A stretch of DNA of 64,000 bases, taken from assembly GCA_030848705.1 (NCBI GenBank), contig CM061244.1, positions 112,145,111-112,209,110 of the forward strand, read 5' to 3'. A program made the position numbers and the translations under genes. How positions within the stretch are numbered: position 1 is the first letter of the stretch; each line of letters begins with the position of its first letter. This document shows, piece by piece, positions 12,738 through 22,965 of the stretch. The notes beneath the pieces were generated by a model. That model worked only from the letters and a program-made list of their open reading frames with translations, searched no databases and was not told the origin of the DNA. The stretch is from Heracleum sosnowskyi. Lineage: Eukaryota > Streptophyta > Magnoliopsida > Apiales > Apiaceae.

Positions 12738-12936
12738 AGAGCATTTTTCAATGATAATAGCTAAAATGACTTGCTAAAATTATATAAAATAATGAATTGT
12801 TATAATTTAATGAATTTGTAAGTTAATGTGGTTGGCTATAATAATTAAATTATATGTACAATTCATGACAGGTTCGATAAATTTGGTCGAGGTTTGCTAT
12901 AATTTTAGCTAAGATTTTTGCATGGTTGAAGCTCTA
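12738..12936. mobile_element. Possible PIF/Harbinger (Tourist)-like MITE
   Basis: The left side reads tagagcatttttcaatg, then atagctaaaatga and ttgctaaaattata. The right side, read in reverse complement, gives tagagcttcaaccatg and then ttagctaaaattata. So an inverted-repeat element of about 200 bp is plausible. The ends are diverged and I could not confirm a clean 3-bp target duplication. Confidence 0.4.
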
Positions 12937-13720
12937 CTAATTATACAAATTATGTATAAAATGTGTTACATAGGATATTTTTGCTAAAATCTTCTCCTTA
13001 TGCTCTTAGTTTTATAATTCAAATTATACATGTTATAAATTAAATATAATCTACAAGAAAGTATAATAGAAATATATGAACAATCCAAATTAGAATATAA
13101 TATATGATCCCTCTGCCACCCCCAATATTCTCACAATTTATGAGGGACACGAAGTCAAATTACTCAACATAATTATCAACCCGAGTCACTTGAGTGAGAC
13201 GGAATATTTCAAATCTTTTTTATTGTTACATAGCAAATTTATCCAAAATATTTTCTGTAGAAAACAGTTTTGTATTTTTTTGTGGTTACTTTATAATTAA
13301 CTCTTAAATTGACAAATTGTGACGGAGAAGTTGTCCGCTTAATAGTCAAAAAATTATAGAAACAAACATAATAATGAACGTTTTCACTGAGATTTAACAG
13401 GCTCGACAAACTTTGTGGGAAAAAGATGCAAATTTTTCCGTAAATCAAGGTTGATTGTAGAGCAACATTAGTCATTTGGATATACATGCTGGTTCCGCGA
13501 AACAAAATAAAAAAGAAAAAATATATATACTACGGGTGTTGGTGCAGAAGTAATATACTGCCAACGAATTTTAGCTGCAAACGACCATTAAAAAATGTAC
13601 TAATATGGACGAGTCTCAGTGTCTCACCAAGCTGGCATTCCCTTTTGCTGAGTTCACCAGCTCACTGCTTGTGGCCACTATCAGACTTCGGCTACAAGTG
13701 CATCAAGTCGGCAAGATTCA
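12937..13720. other. AT-rich intergenic DNA between the methyltransferase and DRL1 genes
   Basis: No coding region recognised. A 'ccctctgccaccccc' stretch at about 13110 and 'gagacggaata' at about 13195 faintly recall the end of a Stowaway-type element, but the ends do not pair convincingly. Candidate open frames are short and low in complexity. Confidence 0.45.
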
Positions 13721-14050
13721 ATCAGTTGCCATAATTTTAACTAAAACTTCATTAAATTGGAGAGCCGTTGACAAGCTGTCAAAGTCTCTCCATCGAAATA
13801 GAGAAAAATATCTCTGGGTAATTTCACAAGTTTTTTCGTATTGATCAGGATTGTATAGTTGTAATGAGCATTAAGCATTCTCGTCCAAGTACAATAACAA
13901 ATTCGATACAAGTACACACAACCATTATTAGAGTACAACTCTTGATGTAAATAAATAAAGGTCGCTGAAGCAATTAGAGTTTTACTATTGGGCCACACAA
14001 AAAGGTTGATTGTTGTACCTTCAAAGCTTTCAATAGACATACCCTGACAA
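13721..14050 (-). other. DRL1 3'UTR region, also copied in the duplicated unit
   Basis: The stretch just downstream of the DRL1 stop matches the flank of the truncated DRL1 copies at about 46785-47010 (for example 'ggagagccgttgacaa', 'gagcattaagcattct' and 'acacacaaccattatta'). It was therefore part of the copied segment. An open frame on this strand is shared with the copy but has no recognisable family. Confidence 0.65.
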
Positions 14051-14959
14051 TCAACCACTTCCCAATTCTCTGTTCAAGTAATCCACAAACATCCTTTTTG
14101 CGCTGTTGGCATCTGAAGGCGGAGGTGCACCACTCAAGCTCGATTGCCCTGTCAACTTTATAAAAGTACGTCTTATCCTGCGCAGTTCCGGCAAGCCAAC
14201 TGATCTTGACAGACTGATGGTTGGTAAATCTGGACCAAGAGAAAGTCCATTCACATTTCCACCCATTGCCAGAGACTGGGCTTCCACTATGGCATTTGCG
14301 ACTTCCTGGGTAGCTTTGTCCATTTCATATAGGGAGTTAGCCTCTGAAAAACGTGCACCCTGTGTGGCTATGGTTGGCTGCAAAACTTTCACATCTCTTG
14401 TCTTAGAATCTACTCTTTTTGTCAAGTACGATACAGCATCTACGATAGCTGCGGAAGCTTTCTCTATTCCATCTCTCGACGGCCATAACTCGAACAAAGG
14501 TGAATCCCATCGGTTTCTACTATCTGGTTTCTCAAATCTTCTCACTAAATCATCAAAAATCTTATCATTATAATCAGGTTCTTCTCTTTCCCTGCGTTCT
14601 TCATTCCATTTTCTACAGTAATCTTCTTCAACATCACAATAAACAACACAATATCTAGTTCCTGCAGCACGGGCCAAGCACCACAGCTCATATCTATAAC
14701 CCTTGATGTTGTTCAAAGAATCCACTATAACAATACTATCCTTATTTAAAGATCTATCAACTTCTGACCTAAGCACTCCCCTAACGTTCTTCTCGACTAC
14801 CATGTTAGCATAGCTTTGATTGCGATCAAGATGCAAAGATGTTTCATCAATGATCTTAACTGCTGGATTGGAATCCGATTCCTTGAGAGATTCTGCAAGC
14901 AACAGGGCAGCTTTTGACTTGCCACTACATGGTTGCCCACAAATTACAACCAATGCCAT
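14051..14959 (-). CDS. DRL1: DRL1/KTI12-like Elongator-associated P-loop protein
   Basis: A single uninterrupted frame of 302 residues. It begins MALVVICGQPCSGKS, with the Walker A P-loop GQPCSGKS at residues 8-15. The KTI12-type sequence DSLNNIKGYRYELWCLARA and the segment RWDSPLFELWP follow, and the C-terminal domain contains LRRIRRTFIKLTGQSSL and FVDYLNREL before the stop. KTI12 proteins (DRL1/ELO4 in Arabidopsis) assist the Elongator complex in tRNA wobble-uridine modification; this is family knowledge. The 3'UTR lies below 14051, and both it and the C-terminal coding part were copied elsewhere in the window (46785-47590 and 61472-62277). A likely 5'UTR exon with a donor at 17474 implies a long leader intron. 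Full length for the family and no defects seen. Confidence 0.92.
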   Translation of the reverse strand: MALVVICGQPCSGKSKAALLLAESLKESDSNPAVKIIDETSLHLDRNQSYANMVVEKNVRGVLRSEVDRSLNKDSIVIVDSLNNIKGYRYELWCLARAAGTRYCVVYCDVEEDYCRKWNEERREREEPDYNDKIFDDLVRRFEKPDSRNRWDSPLFELWPSRDGIEKASAAIVDAVSYLTKRVDSKTRDVKVLQPTIATQGARFSEANSLYEMDKATQEVANAIVEAQSLAMGGNVNGLSLGPDLPTISLSRSVGLPELRRIRRTFIKLTGQSSLSGAPPPSDANSAKRMFVDYLNRELGSG

Positions 14960-15084
14960 TCAAAGTAAATTCAGATAAATCTGCAGGGCAACCTTGCTGG
15001 TAAAATTTCAAATACCACTTGAACTAAAAACCTGCCAGTTCATAAAAACACCAATTATTTTTAATTTAAATGTTACAAATGCAT

Positions 15085-17265
15085 TTTTTTGTGTGTCTAT
15101 AATATTGGTGATTACATGGCACTCCTAACTAAATAAATTTGTTTACAACAATTAACTTTAATATAGATATTAAACAGAGACTGTAATCAGGAACCCGTTA
15201 TAGAAGCGAGTGCAACACACTATAGCAATAGAACCAAGAGATCAATAAAGTTAAAATCCACTTAGTACGGGTGTCTTGAAGGATTCATCAGTCCAATAAA
15301 AACATTAATACGAGACACAAGATTGCACAGGTCTCTTAATCTAACTATACTGCGGAATTTCCACCTAATCAGAGAAAAGCAATTAACGTACATAAAAACT
15401 GATTATGTTAGATTTTAATAACGAAGCCACAAAATTCATGCCCAATTTACTTTCAAGTATCATCAATAATACATCAAAACAATATGCTCAAAACATCAAA
15501 AATGTGATAATCCACTATGCATAAGCATTTTTTGAAATCAAACATTGCTACAACATTGCACATGCCCAATAACCTAACTACATTATCGAGTTACCAATCC
15601 GTAAAATTCTCAAAAAACACTCAGTGCACTCCCAAAACCAAAAACCCCTAAACAACAGTAACCACAAGAGACTGCTCCACGTTTCTCTGTGGTTGTGTTG
15701 TTACTTTGCTATACTATTAATTTATTGGCAGATTGAAATTCTCGAATGTCTGATTAGCAACCCTATATAGAAGCTTATTTTACCTCGCCGCGACTATTCT
15801 TTTTAGGAGTTCATCCTCTTGATTTGCATTGACCGTCTGTATTGAGCAAAGCATCTGTATGGTCCATTCACTACATTTTAAAAAATTCTCTTTCTACTGA
15901 TGCATGACATGTTGTTTACTTGAATGTTATCTCAGCTAGTCAGCTTCCTACATTTTCTCCTTATAACATTAAGGGTGATATGTTACTTCGAGCTTACCTT
16001 CCCTATCTGTTTTTTATTATATCAATGTTTCAAGGTGATGTACTTTATAGAATAAAAGTTCTGACGTTCCAGACTTAGGTAACTAGTTTTTACCATCTTA
16101 TTTGCTATACGTTCCTAATATTTGCAAGTTTGACTTTTCTTCGAGGGAACAGGCTGGCTGGTGAGTACAGTGGTGTGGAGTTTCGGGATTCTAGTAGTGA
16201 TGGGAGCAGTGATTATTAACATGATAGAAATTGCACGGGATACTCAAGGGAACAGCGAAGTTATAACCATCCAACAGGCGAGGTACTTCAGAGAGTGGAG
16301 CGATTGTCTCTGCATGACCAAAATATTGCACTCCAAGAAGAATTTTCTAGTGACGAGGGTGAATCTGGCAAACTTCAGGACTTTTTGTTATTTGAGTATC
16401 TTGAACGGGATCCACCTTTTTTCGCGTGTTTATAATATTGGTGATTACAAGGCACTCCCAACTAAATAACATTGTATACAACAATTAACTTTAATATAGA
16501 TATTAAACAGAGACTGTAATCAGGAACCTGTTATAGAAGTGAGTGCAACACAGTAAAGCAATACAAGCAAGATATCAATAAAGTTAAAATCCGCTTAGTT
16601 ATTGGTGTCTTGAAGGAGTCATCAGTCCAATCAAAACATTAATATGAGATTTGCACAGGTCTCTTAATCTAACTATACTTTGGAATTTCCACCTAATCAG
16701 AGCAAAGCAATTAACATACATAAAAACTGATTATATTAGATTTTAATAACGAAGCTACAAAAGTTATGACCAATGTACTTTAAAGTATCAGCGAATTAGA
16801 CATTTAACTCAAAACATAAAAAATGTGATAATCCACTATGCATAAGCAAATTTCGAAATCATAGCTCCAAAAGTCTTCAAAGGAAAAATCTTCCTAATGC
16901 CACCGACAAACATTGCTCTAAGATTGCACATGTCCAATAAACCTAACTACATTAATACGAGATTGCACAGGTCTCTTAATCCAACTATACTTCGGAATTT
17001 CCACCTAATCAGAGCAAAGCAATTAACATACATAAAAACTGATTATGTTAGATTTTAATAATGAAGCCACAAAATTCATGCCCAATGTACTTTTAAGTAT
17101 CGGCAATAATACATCAAAACATAAAATAAGTGATAATCCACTATGCATAAGCATATCTCGAAATCTAACATTGCTATGACATTGCACATGTCCAATAACC
17201 TAACTACACTATCGAGTTACCAATCCATAAAATTCTCGAAAAACTCTCAATTCCTCCCCCTAAAC
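15085..17265. repeat. Three-copy direct repeat inside the DRL1 leader intron
   Basis: Copies lie at about 15085-15650, 16428-16855 and 16950-17265. Shared landmarks are 'ttaatatagatattaaaca', 'cttaatctaactata', 'tttccacctaatcagag', 'aactgattat', 'gataatccactatgcataag' and 'aacctaactaca'. Copy 3 lacks the first part. Copies 1 and 2 are separated by about 780 bp that includes a DUF789 gene fragment, which begins and ends at the repeat edges. Confidence 0.8.
16150..16430 (+). pseudogene. DUF789 family gene fragment stranded in the DRL1 leader intron
   Basis: One frame reads LAGEYSGVEFRDSSSDGSSD, then an in-frame TAA, then EVLQRVERLSLHDQ, EEFSSDEGESGKLQD and FLLFEYLERDPPFF before it ends in TAA. 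The FRDSSSDGSSD, SSDEGES and FEYLERDPP blocks are typical of plant DUF789 proteins, whose function is unknown. The fragment covers only the middle of such a protein and carries a nonsense codon, so it is not a working gene. It lies antisense to DRL1. Roughly 480 bp upstream of it (15660-16150) looks like intron sequence copied along with it, which suggests DNA-level capture rather than retroposition. Confidence 0.7.
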
Positions 17266-17590
17266 AACAGTAACCACAATAACCAAGATGATTAAAACCA
17301 AATTAAAGCAAGAATTGTAAATAAAAATCGAATCTTTGACATAAAAGAATCGAACAATACTTGTAATTAAGGTCAAATAGCTAGCAATTGGACTTGAAAA
17401 GATTCAAAGCACACACGTGTATATATACAAGAAAGTGTTAAAATTAAATTGACATGTAAGATTAAATAGAGTACCTTTGAGTTTCAACTGAAATCGGCTG
17501 CTCAAAGTGACAAACAACGTTTGAAATTCGAACCAAGAGTGTTTAGGTTAGGGCTACTGTGTGCGTCTGTGTGTGTATGCAACGAGGGTC

Positions 17591-18660
17591 CAAACTTGAA
17601 ACTTATGATGAACTTGGGGCATGTGTTTGTATTAAAATAGAGTTTTAATTGTTTAAAATTTAAATTTAAATAAAGTAAGAGATTAAGAGATCAAGTAAAT
17701 AACTATTTTTTTTTTTTTTTTTTGACTAATTAGGCTTATATGCCTTTACATTTGAGTATCTGTTCTCGGAAATCTCGGGGTGAGCTAGAATCGAACCCAG
17801 GATCTGGGATGACAAGAGATAAGCTCTTTACCACTTGAGCTATCTCATCGCGCTCAACTGTTTATTTTATTAAGTGAAGCTGAATTAAATATTTAATAGT
17901 GGTGATTTACCAAACAAATTATGAATTTCACTTTAAGAATTTCAAGTCATTGGTATTTTAGATATCAAGTAAACAATTATTTTGTAGTATAATATAACTT
18001 ATTCTGTGTTTAGCAATCTAAATGAGATCACAAATTTATCAGTGAGCCAATTTATATATTAAAATCAAATAAGTGAGTCATATGATAATTAATTCGTACT
18101 TTAATAATAAAACTAGCTTTATAGCCCGAGGCACGGGCATGTCCTAGTTATGTTTAGTTGCTTGAGATTTGGATGTACACTAAAAATGTTGTTGTATTGT
18201 GAGCGCACTTTTCTGATTTCTCTGTTATGTTTGCATGCTGTTATCCGTTACAATGGATGAGCTCCTAAGCTCATTTCTTTGGCTTCTTTTCCCCGTACAG
18301 AAGAAATAGTTTCTGGGCTTTTATCAAAAGTTCATTTTCTATTACTGACATCAATCAACTAATTGTCATAACTAAAATATTGAATAGATACATTGTATTA
18401 AGCAAATGCATCGTTATTATTTTAGAACTTGAAAAATATCATACAATTCTATGTAAGATTCGATGGTGTGACAAAAGGAGTTGAAACTAAAGAAAGAGAA
18501 CAAAAAGAACAAATTTATTAATAAGCTTTAAAAGGTACCAGGACCTTGAGCCTATAGAGTAGTAAAAATCTAGGTTATCTTTGTGTACCATCCATGATTT
18601 CCTACTACTGATGCGACTGCACTTGTACCCGTGCAAGGCACGGGATCACTCTAACCGACA
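17591..18660. other. DRL1 upstream region with short mobile-element debris
   Basis: AT-rich DNA upstream of DRL1. Apart from the SINE-like piece at 17705-17850, it holds 'agcccgaggcacgggc' at about 18124 and 'cccgtgcaaggcacggga' at about 18629. These two short hairpin-forming CG-rich motifs recur near plant transposon ends. No coding region is seen. Confidence 0.45.
17705..17850 (-). mobile_element. tRNA-derived SINE-like element with a poly(A) tail
   Basis: Read on the minus strand, this has a pol III A box (TAGCTCAAGTGG, 17831-17842) and a B box (GGTTCGATTCT, 17787-17797) at tRNA-like spacing. A tRNA-unrelated body follows, then an A-run (T at 17705-17723 on the plus strand). This is the standard SINE layout. 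I could not confirm a target-site duplication. It does not fold as an intact tRNA gene. Confidence 0.65.
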
Positions 18661-19854
18661 AAACAGGATGTTATTTTGTGACGATATTTTCTAGTTCACG
18701 CCAGTTTAATTTTGCGATGTTAAGTATTCTTTAGTTTGTTGTGGTGATTCTGCCACCAGTTTGAACTTGTTGGTGACACTATGTGACATGATTGAGAAGA
18801 TTTGCAAGAAAGATCGGTTTGGTATTAGTCCGAAAAAGATTTTGTTCTTAGTTGAATGTATTTGATGATTAGTTTTATAAGCTAATTAATAATCAGATAG
18901 GAATTAGTTAAAGGTGTCAAATAAAGGCTCCATTTCGAAAGTACCAATACTCTCCGATCTCCATAATTCTCTATAAACGGTCGGAGTAGTATACTTGTCC
19001 TTAATGCATGAGCTGACGGGATTGAGATGCACACAAATTCGTATTCGAAAAAAATTGTTCGAACTGGTTTAAAAAATCGGAAGAAATCTGATTAAAAAAA
19101 AGTCCACCTCAATTGGATCCAGCCCGCGGGCTTAAATGGATCGCATATTTTTTACAAACCCCGATCCGGTTCGAGCCGAATAAACCCAAATTTAATCTCG
19201 ATTTGGACGTAGTCTTGATCAGGATAAAAGTCCAATCCAAAAAGTTAGAATTTTCAATTAAATTTCGGATAAAAGCTTAAAATTTTTAATTAAATCCGAA
19301 AAAATAAAAAAAAGTTAAAGTTAAAGTTATCAATATCTAAAATAATTTGTAAAAATCCGATTTGGCCCCTCCTGGCCCGACCCTATCTACAGGTATAAAT
19401 ATTTTAGAGGAAATTTGTCTCGATTTAAAAAAGTCCGGCCCTATCGGATATCGAAAAATCCGACCTGAATCCGGATTACGTTCATCTCTATTCAGGGTAA
19501 CAACTATAGAGGTGCTTATATTATTACTTATATTATCTGATATGTATGAACATAGTTGAGACAAAATGATTACTATTTTGTATTATTTTGTATTATTGGA
19601 TGCTCGGACTAAAAAGTGATATTATGTGACTAAAAATGCATTTGTACTTTGTCTTAAAATTGTGAATACAAAGGAAGAAACATAATTAAATTTAATTAAA
19701 GAGATACGTGTCTATTGGATATACTTTATACCAATAACCACTTTTATTAATAATCAGACAAATGAAATTATCATGAAAGAATCTTGAATAAAAACTAAAG
19801 CGTAAAATAATATTTGTGAAAGACATTATCATACTAATGGGTTTTATACCAAAA
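18661..19854. other. Non-coding AT-rich DNA with CCGG/CGGTT-rich inverted segments
   Basis: No gene recognised. Between about 19000 and 19500 there are many 'ccgatccggttcgag' and 'aatccgacctgaatccgg' type stretches in both orientations, the look of a decayed inverted-repeat DNA element. Two overlapping opposite-strand frames there mirror each other and come from that symmetry, not from coding. Confidence 0.4.
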
Positions 19855-19859
19855 TAAAA

Positions 19860-20010
19860 AAACCCAAGTAGCTCAATGGTTAAATTGTTGACTTGAAATT
19901 CTTAGTAATTAGCATTGAAATGTCTTAGGTTCGATTCCCATCAAGATGAAAAATTTCTTACATTTTTATAACTTTGACTTTGGAGGGGCAGTTATGTAAT
20001 TTCAAGTTGT
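19860..20010 (+). mobile_element. tRNA-derived SINE-like element (degenerate)
   Basis: A-box-like tagctcaatgg at 19869-19879 and B box ggttcgattcc at 19928-19938 stand about 50 bp apart, as in tRNA-derived SINEs. The body is short and AT-rich, and I see no clear tail or target duplication. Not a functional tRNA, since the acceptor arms do not pair. Confidence 0.5.
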
Positions 20011-20284
20011 TGAATAAAATGTTTCACAAAGTCCTTGTTGCAGTATAAGATATATAATAGATAATAGATGTGTATAACTATTGATGTCCGAGCAGCGCGA
20101 ACCATGGTTGAGCAAAAAATCGAATTAAAATCGAAATTGAACCGAAACCGATAAAAATCGAACCGTAGAAAACCGGAACCGAGTTAAAACCAAAAATTAA
20201 AAAACTGAACCGTTTTTTAGGTTTCGGTTTCGGTTTTAGGTCCAAACTGAACCCGAAAAAAATGAACAAATCCGATTAATACAA

Positions 20285-20323
<39 letters not shown>

Positions 20324-20667
20324 TCTACTAGACCAATTTTTATAAGCACTGAGAGTAAATTAATAAAGATCCTAGAATTTCTTTTAATAATTACACTATT
20401 TTGTTCTTGTTTTTGAAGTTTTAATTTGTAATAGTTGATTAATAAATGTAGTTTACTAAACTTCTATATCTAGGTGTTTTATATGTTTGCTTTATTTTTG
20501 GATTGACGATTTTTCTTGGCTTTCCTGAAAAAACTCTTTACTTACACAAAGACTTCAGATAGGCTCAAGCTTGTTGAATTTCTAACTTTGTCTTATTTAC
20601 ATCTCAGAGAAAATATTTTTGAAGATCATGTTAAATTTACATTATTCTCGGGTCATGTTGGACTTAA

Positions 20668-22691
20668 GGGCCTGTTTGGGTAACTATTTATAAGTCAGCT
20701 TATGACTTATAAACCCATTTTAGCTTATGAGGGGTGTTTGTGTACTCAGCTTATTTGATAACTTATAACTTATAAATTGATAAGTTGAATGTTAGAAATC
20801 ACCAACATTTTACTTAACTTATCAACTTATTTCTTTATTTTTTTAATACTTTATATTTTTACATTTGTGTTTTTAAATATTTTTTTTTAATTTTATATGC
20901 AAGTGTTGAAATCATTGTATTTAATAATTATTTTTTCAAATTTAATTTAGCAAACTCTTAACTAACTTATAAGTAAATTTATCCAAACACCCGTATTGAA
21001 GGAATTTACGGATGAGCGGAAGCGTGATATAACATTTATTCCGTAAAAACCATGTATCACACATATAGAAAAATATATAAAATGAAAGAGCGGAGGAATC
21101 GTAACCATACCTTGAAAATCGAAGCTTTATAAAAATGGATTCTAGCAGTTGCTCCTCAGAGTGTGAAGCACTCTACCGGTATCCACCAAGAATAATCCTT
21201 CGATGAAACTTTTTATAAAACTAAGCTTTTATAAAAATGAAGTTTTTCTTCTTTTGAGAGAGAGGGAGAGAGATGAAGAAGAAGAGGGTGGCAACTAGGT
21301 TTTCACAAAAACTCAAGTCCTTTAGAATGAACTATCTCATTCTATTTATAGGGCTCTCCTAGGGTTTTTTAATATATCTTTATATATATATATATATATA
21401 TATATATTAACCCCACATTTTATCTTATAAAATGCTTTAATAATAATTAAAACTATTTTAATCATTATTTCCTTTTCTAGACTATTTAGAAAATAACTTG
21501 CTCTCTCAAAATACCTTCATCAATAAATTAATCTTTTATGGTGTGACCCTGTAGGTCCAATATTAAGCCGGTAGTAGAAATAAATAATAATAATAAACTT
21601 TTTATTTATTAATTATATGAATTCTAAAATTCATTAAATATAATTAACTGATTAATTATATTTATTCTACATCGTGAGGGATGCTTCTCAACATATCGTG
21701 ACTATCCGGATAATATGAATTCACTGCTTAGAATACCAAGAACCTGTCAGTGACTAGTTACCGTACAATGAATTCCTTCTACCCTACAATATCCCGATTA
21801 AATATAAGGCATGGATCTCGTGTCAGGCCTTATCAAATTTAATCATATGATTTCTTATTCATAATGCTAAGTTCATATTAATGCAAATTAGAAACTCATT
21901 TCTAATTTCATACACTCTGGCCAGATATTCCAGAACTCGCATACTAAGAATAACATAGGATATTCTCTTCCTATACTGGAAGGGGTAGATCCTCTATTGA
22001 CGTTAACTATCTCCATACACAAATCCCTATGCCCAGAATAGACCTAATGGATGTCCTTGAGACTAAGGACTAATCCAAAGCATAGTTCATTATATACAAG
22101 ATAACTCTAACGATCTCAAGTCTAAGGACACTTGTACAACTATCACTCAGTGAATAACTATTGACACGTGAGTAAACTCCATTATCTATTCAACTTATCG
22201 AGTCATGTTCAGTGAACTTATTCCCTAACAAGCACCTACATACTAGCTATAGTGTCACCACACAAATGCCTATGAGAACAGACATCCTCCTGACGGGAGC
22301 AAGCATAGTATGTACCAATCTTTGCGGATTCACCAACTTCCGATTAGTTATCCTATGATCAGGAACTGTTTAAGTCTAGAGTTATCATATTCTAGATCTC
22401 ACTATTATAATATCATTATAATTCTAGAAGCTTTACTCTAAACTATGGAACATCTTATTTAAAACACTTTAAATAGATAAGGCCCGTAATAAAAACAAAA
22501 CAAGTCTTTTATTAACATTAATGAAATCAAATAAGAATACAAGAAAGTTCTTCCTAACTCATCATACATGATTGGATTTAGGACAAACACTTTCACGTAT
22601 AACTTATAAGAATCCATCAACTTATCACTTATAAAGCACTTACTCATTTTAAGCTATAAGTCAACTTTTTTGTGATACCCCAAACACGCAC
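20668..22691. mobile_element. PIF/Harbinger-like MITE interrupted by a solo LTR
   Basis: The left terminus is GGGCCTGTTTGGGTAAC. The right terminus, reverse complemented, is GTGCGTGTTTGGGGTAT. TAA stands immediately outside both ends (20665-20667 and 22692-22694), the 3-bp target duplication expected of PIF/Harbinger elements. The element proper is about 420 bp of ATAAGT-rich inverted sequence; the rest is the nested LTR at 20997-22596. Confidence 0.7.
20997..22596. mobile_element. Solo LTR (1.6 kb) with 5-bp target-site duplication
   Basis: The sequence starts TGAAGGAATT and ends CACTTTCA. CGTAT is directly repeated at 20992-20996 and 22597-22601. TG...CA ends plus a 5-bp duplication identify an LTR insertion. 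There is no coding sequence and no second LTR, so I call it a solo LTR left by LTR-LTR recombination. It includes an (AT)n run near 21380-21406. The parent family is not identified; a Copia-type LTR is possible. Confidence 0.8.
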
Positions 22692-22965
22692 TAAATAATT
22701 TATTATGAAAACTTTGTATGTTTATTTTGGACGAAAAAATAATTTGTAACATTGCATGCTTAAAAATTCTAAGTCATTTTATTTATTTTGTTATGTTTAT
22801 TTGAGGTGGTTTTAAAACCGAAACCGAACCGATTGTAACTGATCCTATCATTATAAAACCAAAACCGAACTGTCAGTTTCAGTTGCGGTTTCAGTTTTCG
22901 ATTTTAAAAACTGAGGATATGCGGGTTCAGTTTCGATTTTAACCTAAAATCGAATCGATCCGACC

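Larger units (their letters stand above)
14985..17590 (-). other. Probable 5'UTR exon and 2.5 kb leader intron of DRL1
   Basis: On the minus strand the stretch from about 17590 to 17475 looks like a leader ('agccctaacctaaac', then 'tgaaactcaaag') and ends at a clear donor (AAAG/gtactc, intron starting 17474). Acceptors 'ttttaccag' and 'ccctgcag' lie just upstream of the ATG at 14959. The intron between them holds three repeat copies and a DUF789 fragment. This is inference; no transcript is available. Confidence 0.5.
20085..22965. repeat. CGGTTT-rich segments flanking a nested transposon block
   Basis: On the left (about 20100-20270) there are repeated 'aaccgaaaccgat' and 'ggtttcggtttcgg' units. 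On the right (about 22815-22965) there are similar 'aaaaccgaaaccgaac' and 'cagttttcgatttt' units, opening near 'gagcagcgcgaacc' and closing near 'catgcgcgaacc'. They may be the two halves of one older element split by the MITE and solo LTR. An (AT)n run lies at 20287-20316. Confidence 0.4.

Noticed and set aside
14106..14573. 155-codon plus-strand frame
   Set aside because: It is the antisense shadow of the DRL1 coding sequence.
16161..16469. 102-codon plus-strand frame (MSTVVWSFGILVV start)
   Set aside because: It runs in a different frame from the recognisable DUF789 fragment over the same bases, and ends in the neighbouring repeat.
17783..17850. Possible tRNA gene on the minus strand
   Set aside because: A and B boxes are present but acceptor and anticodon arms do not fold properly, and a tail with an A-run follows. 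A SINE explains it better.
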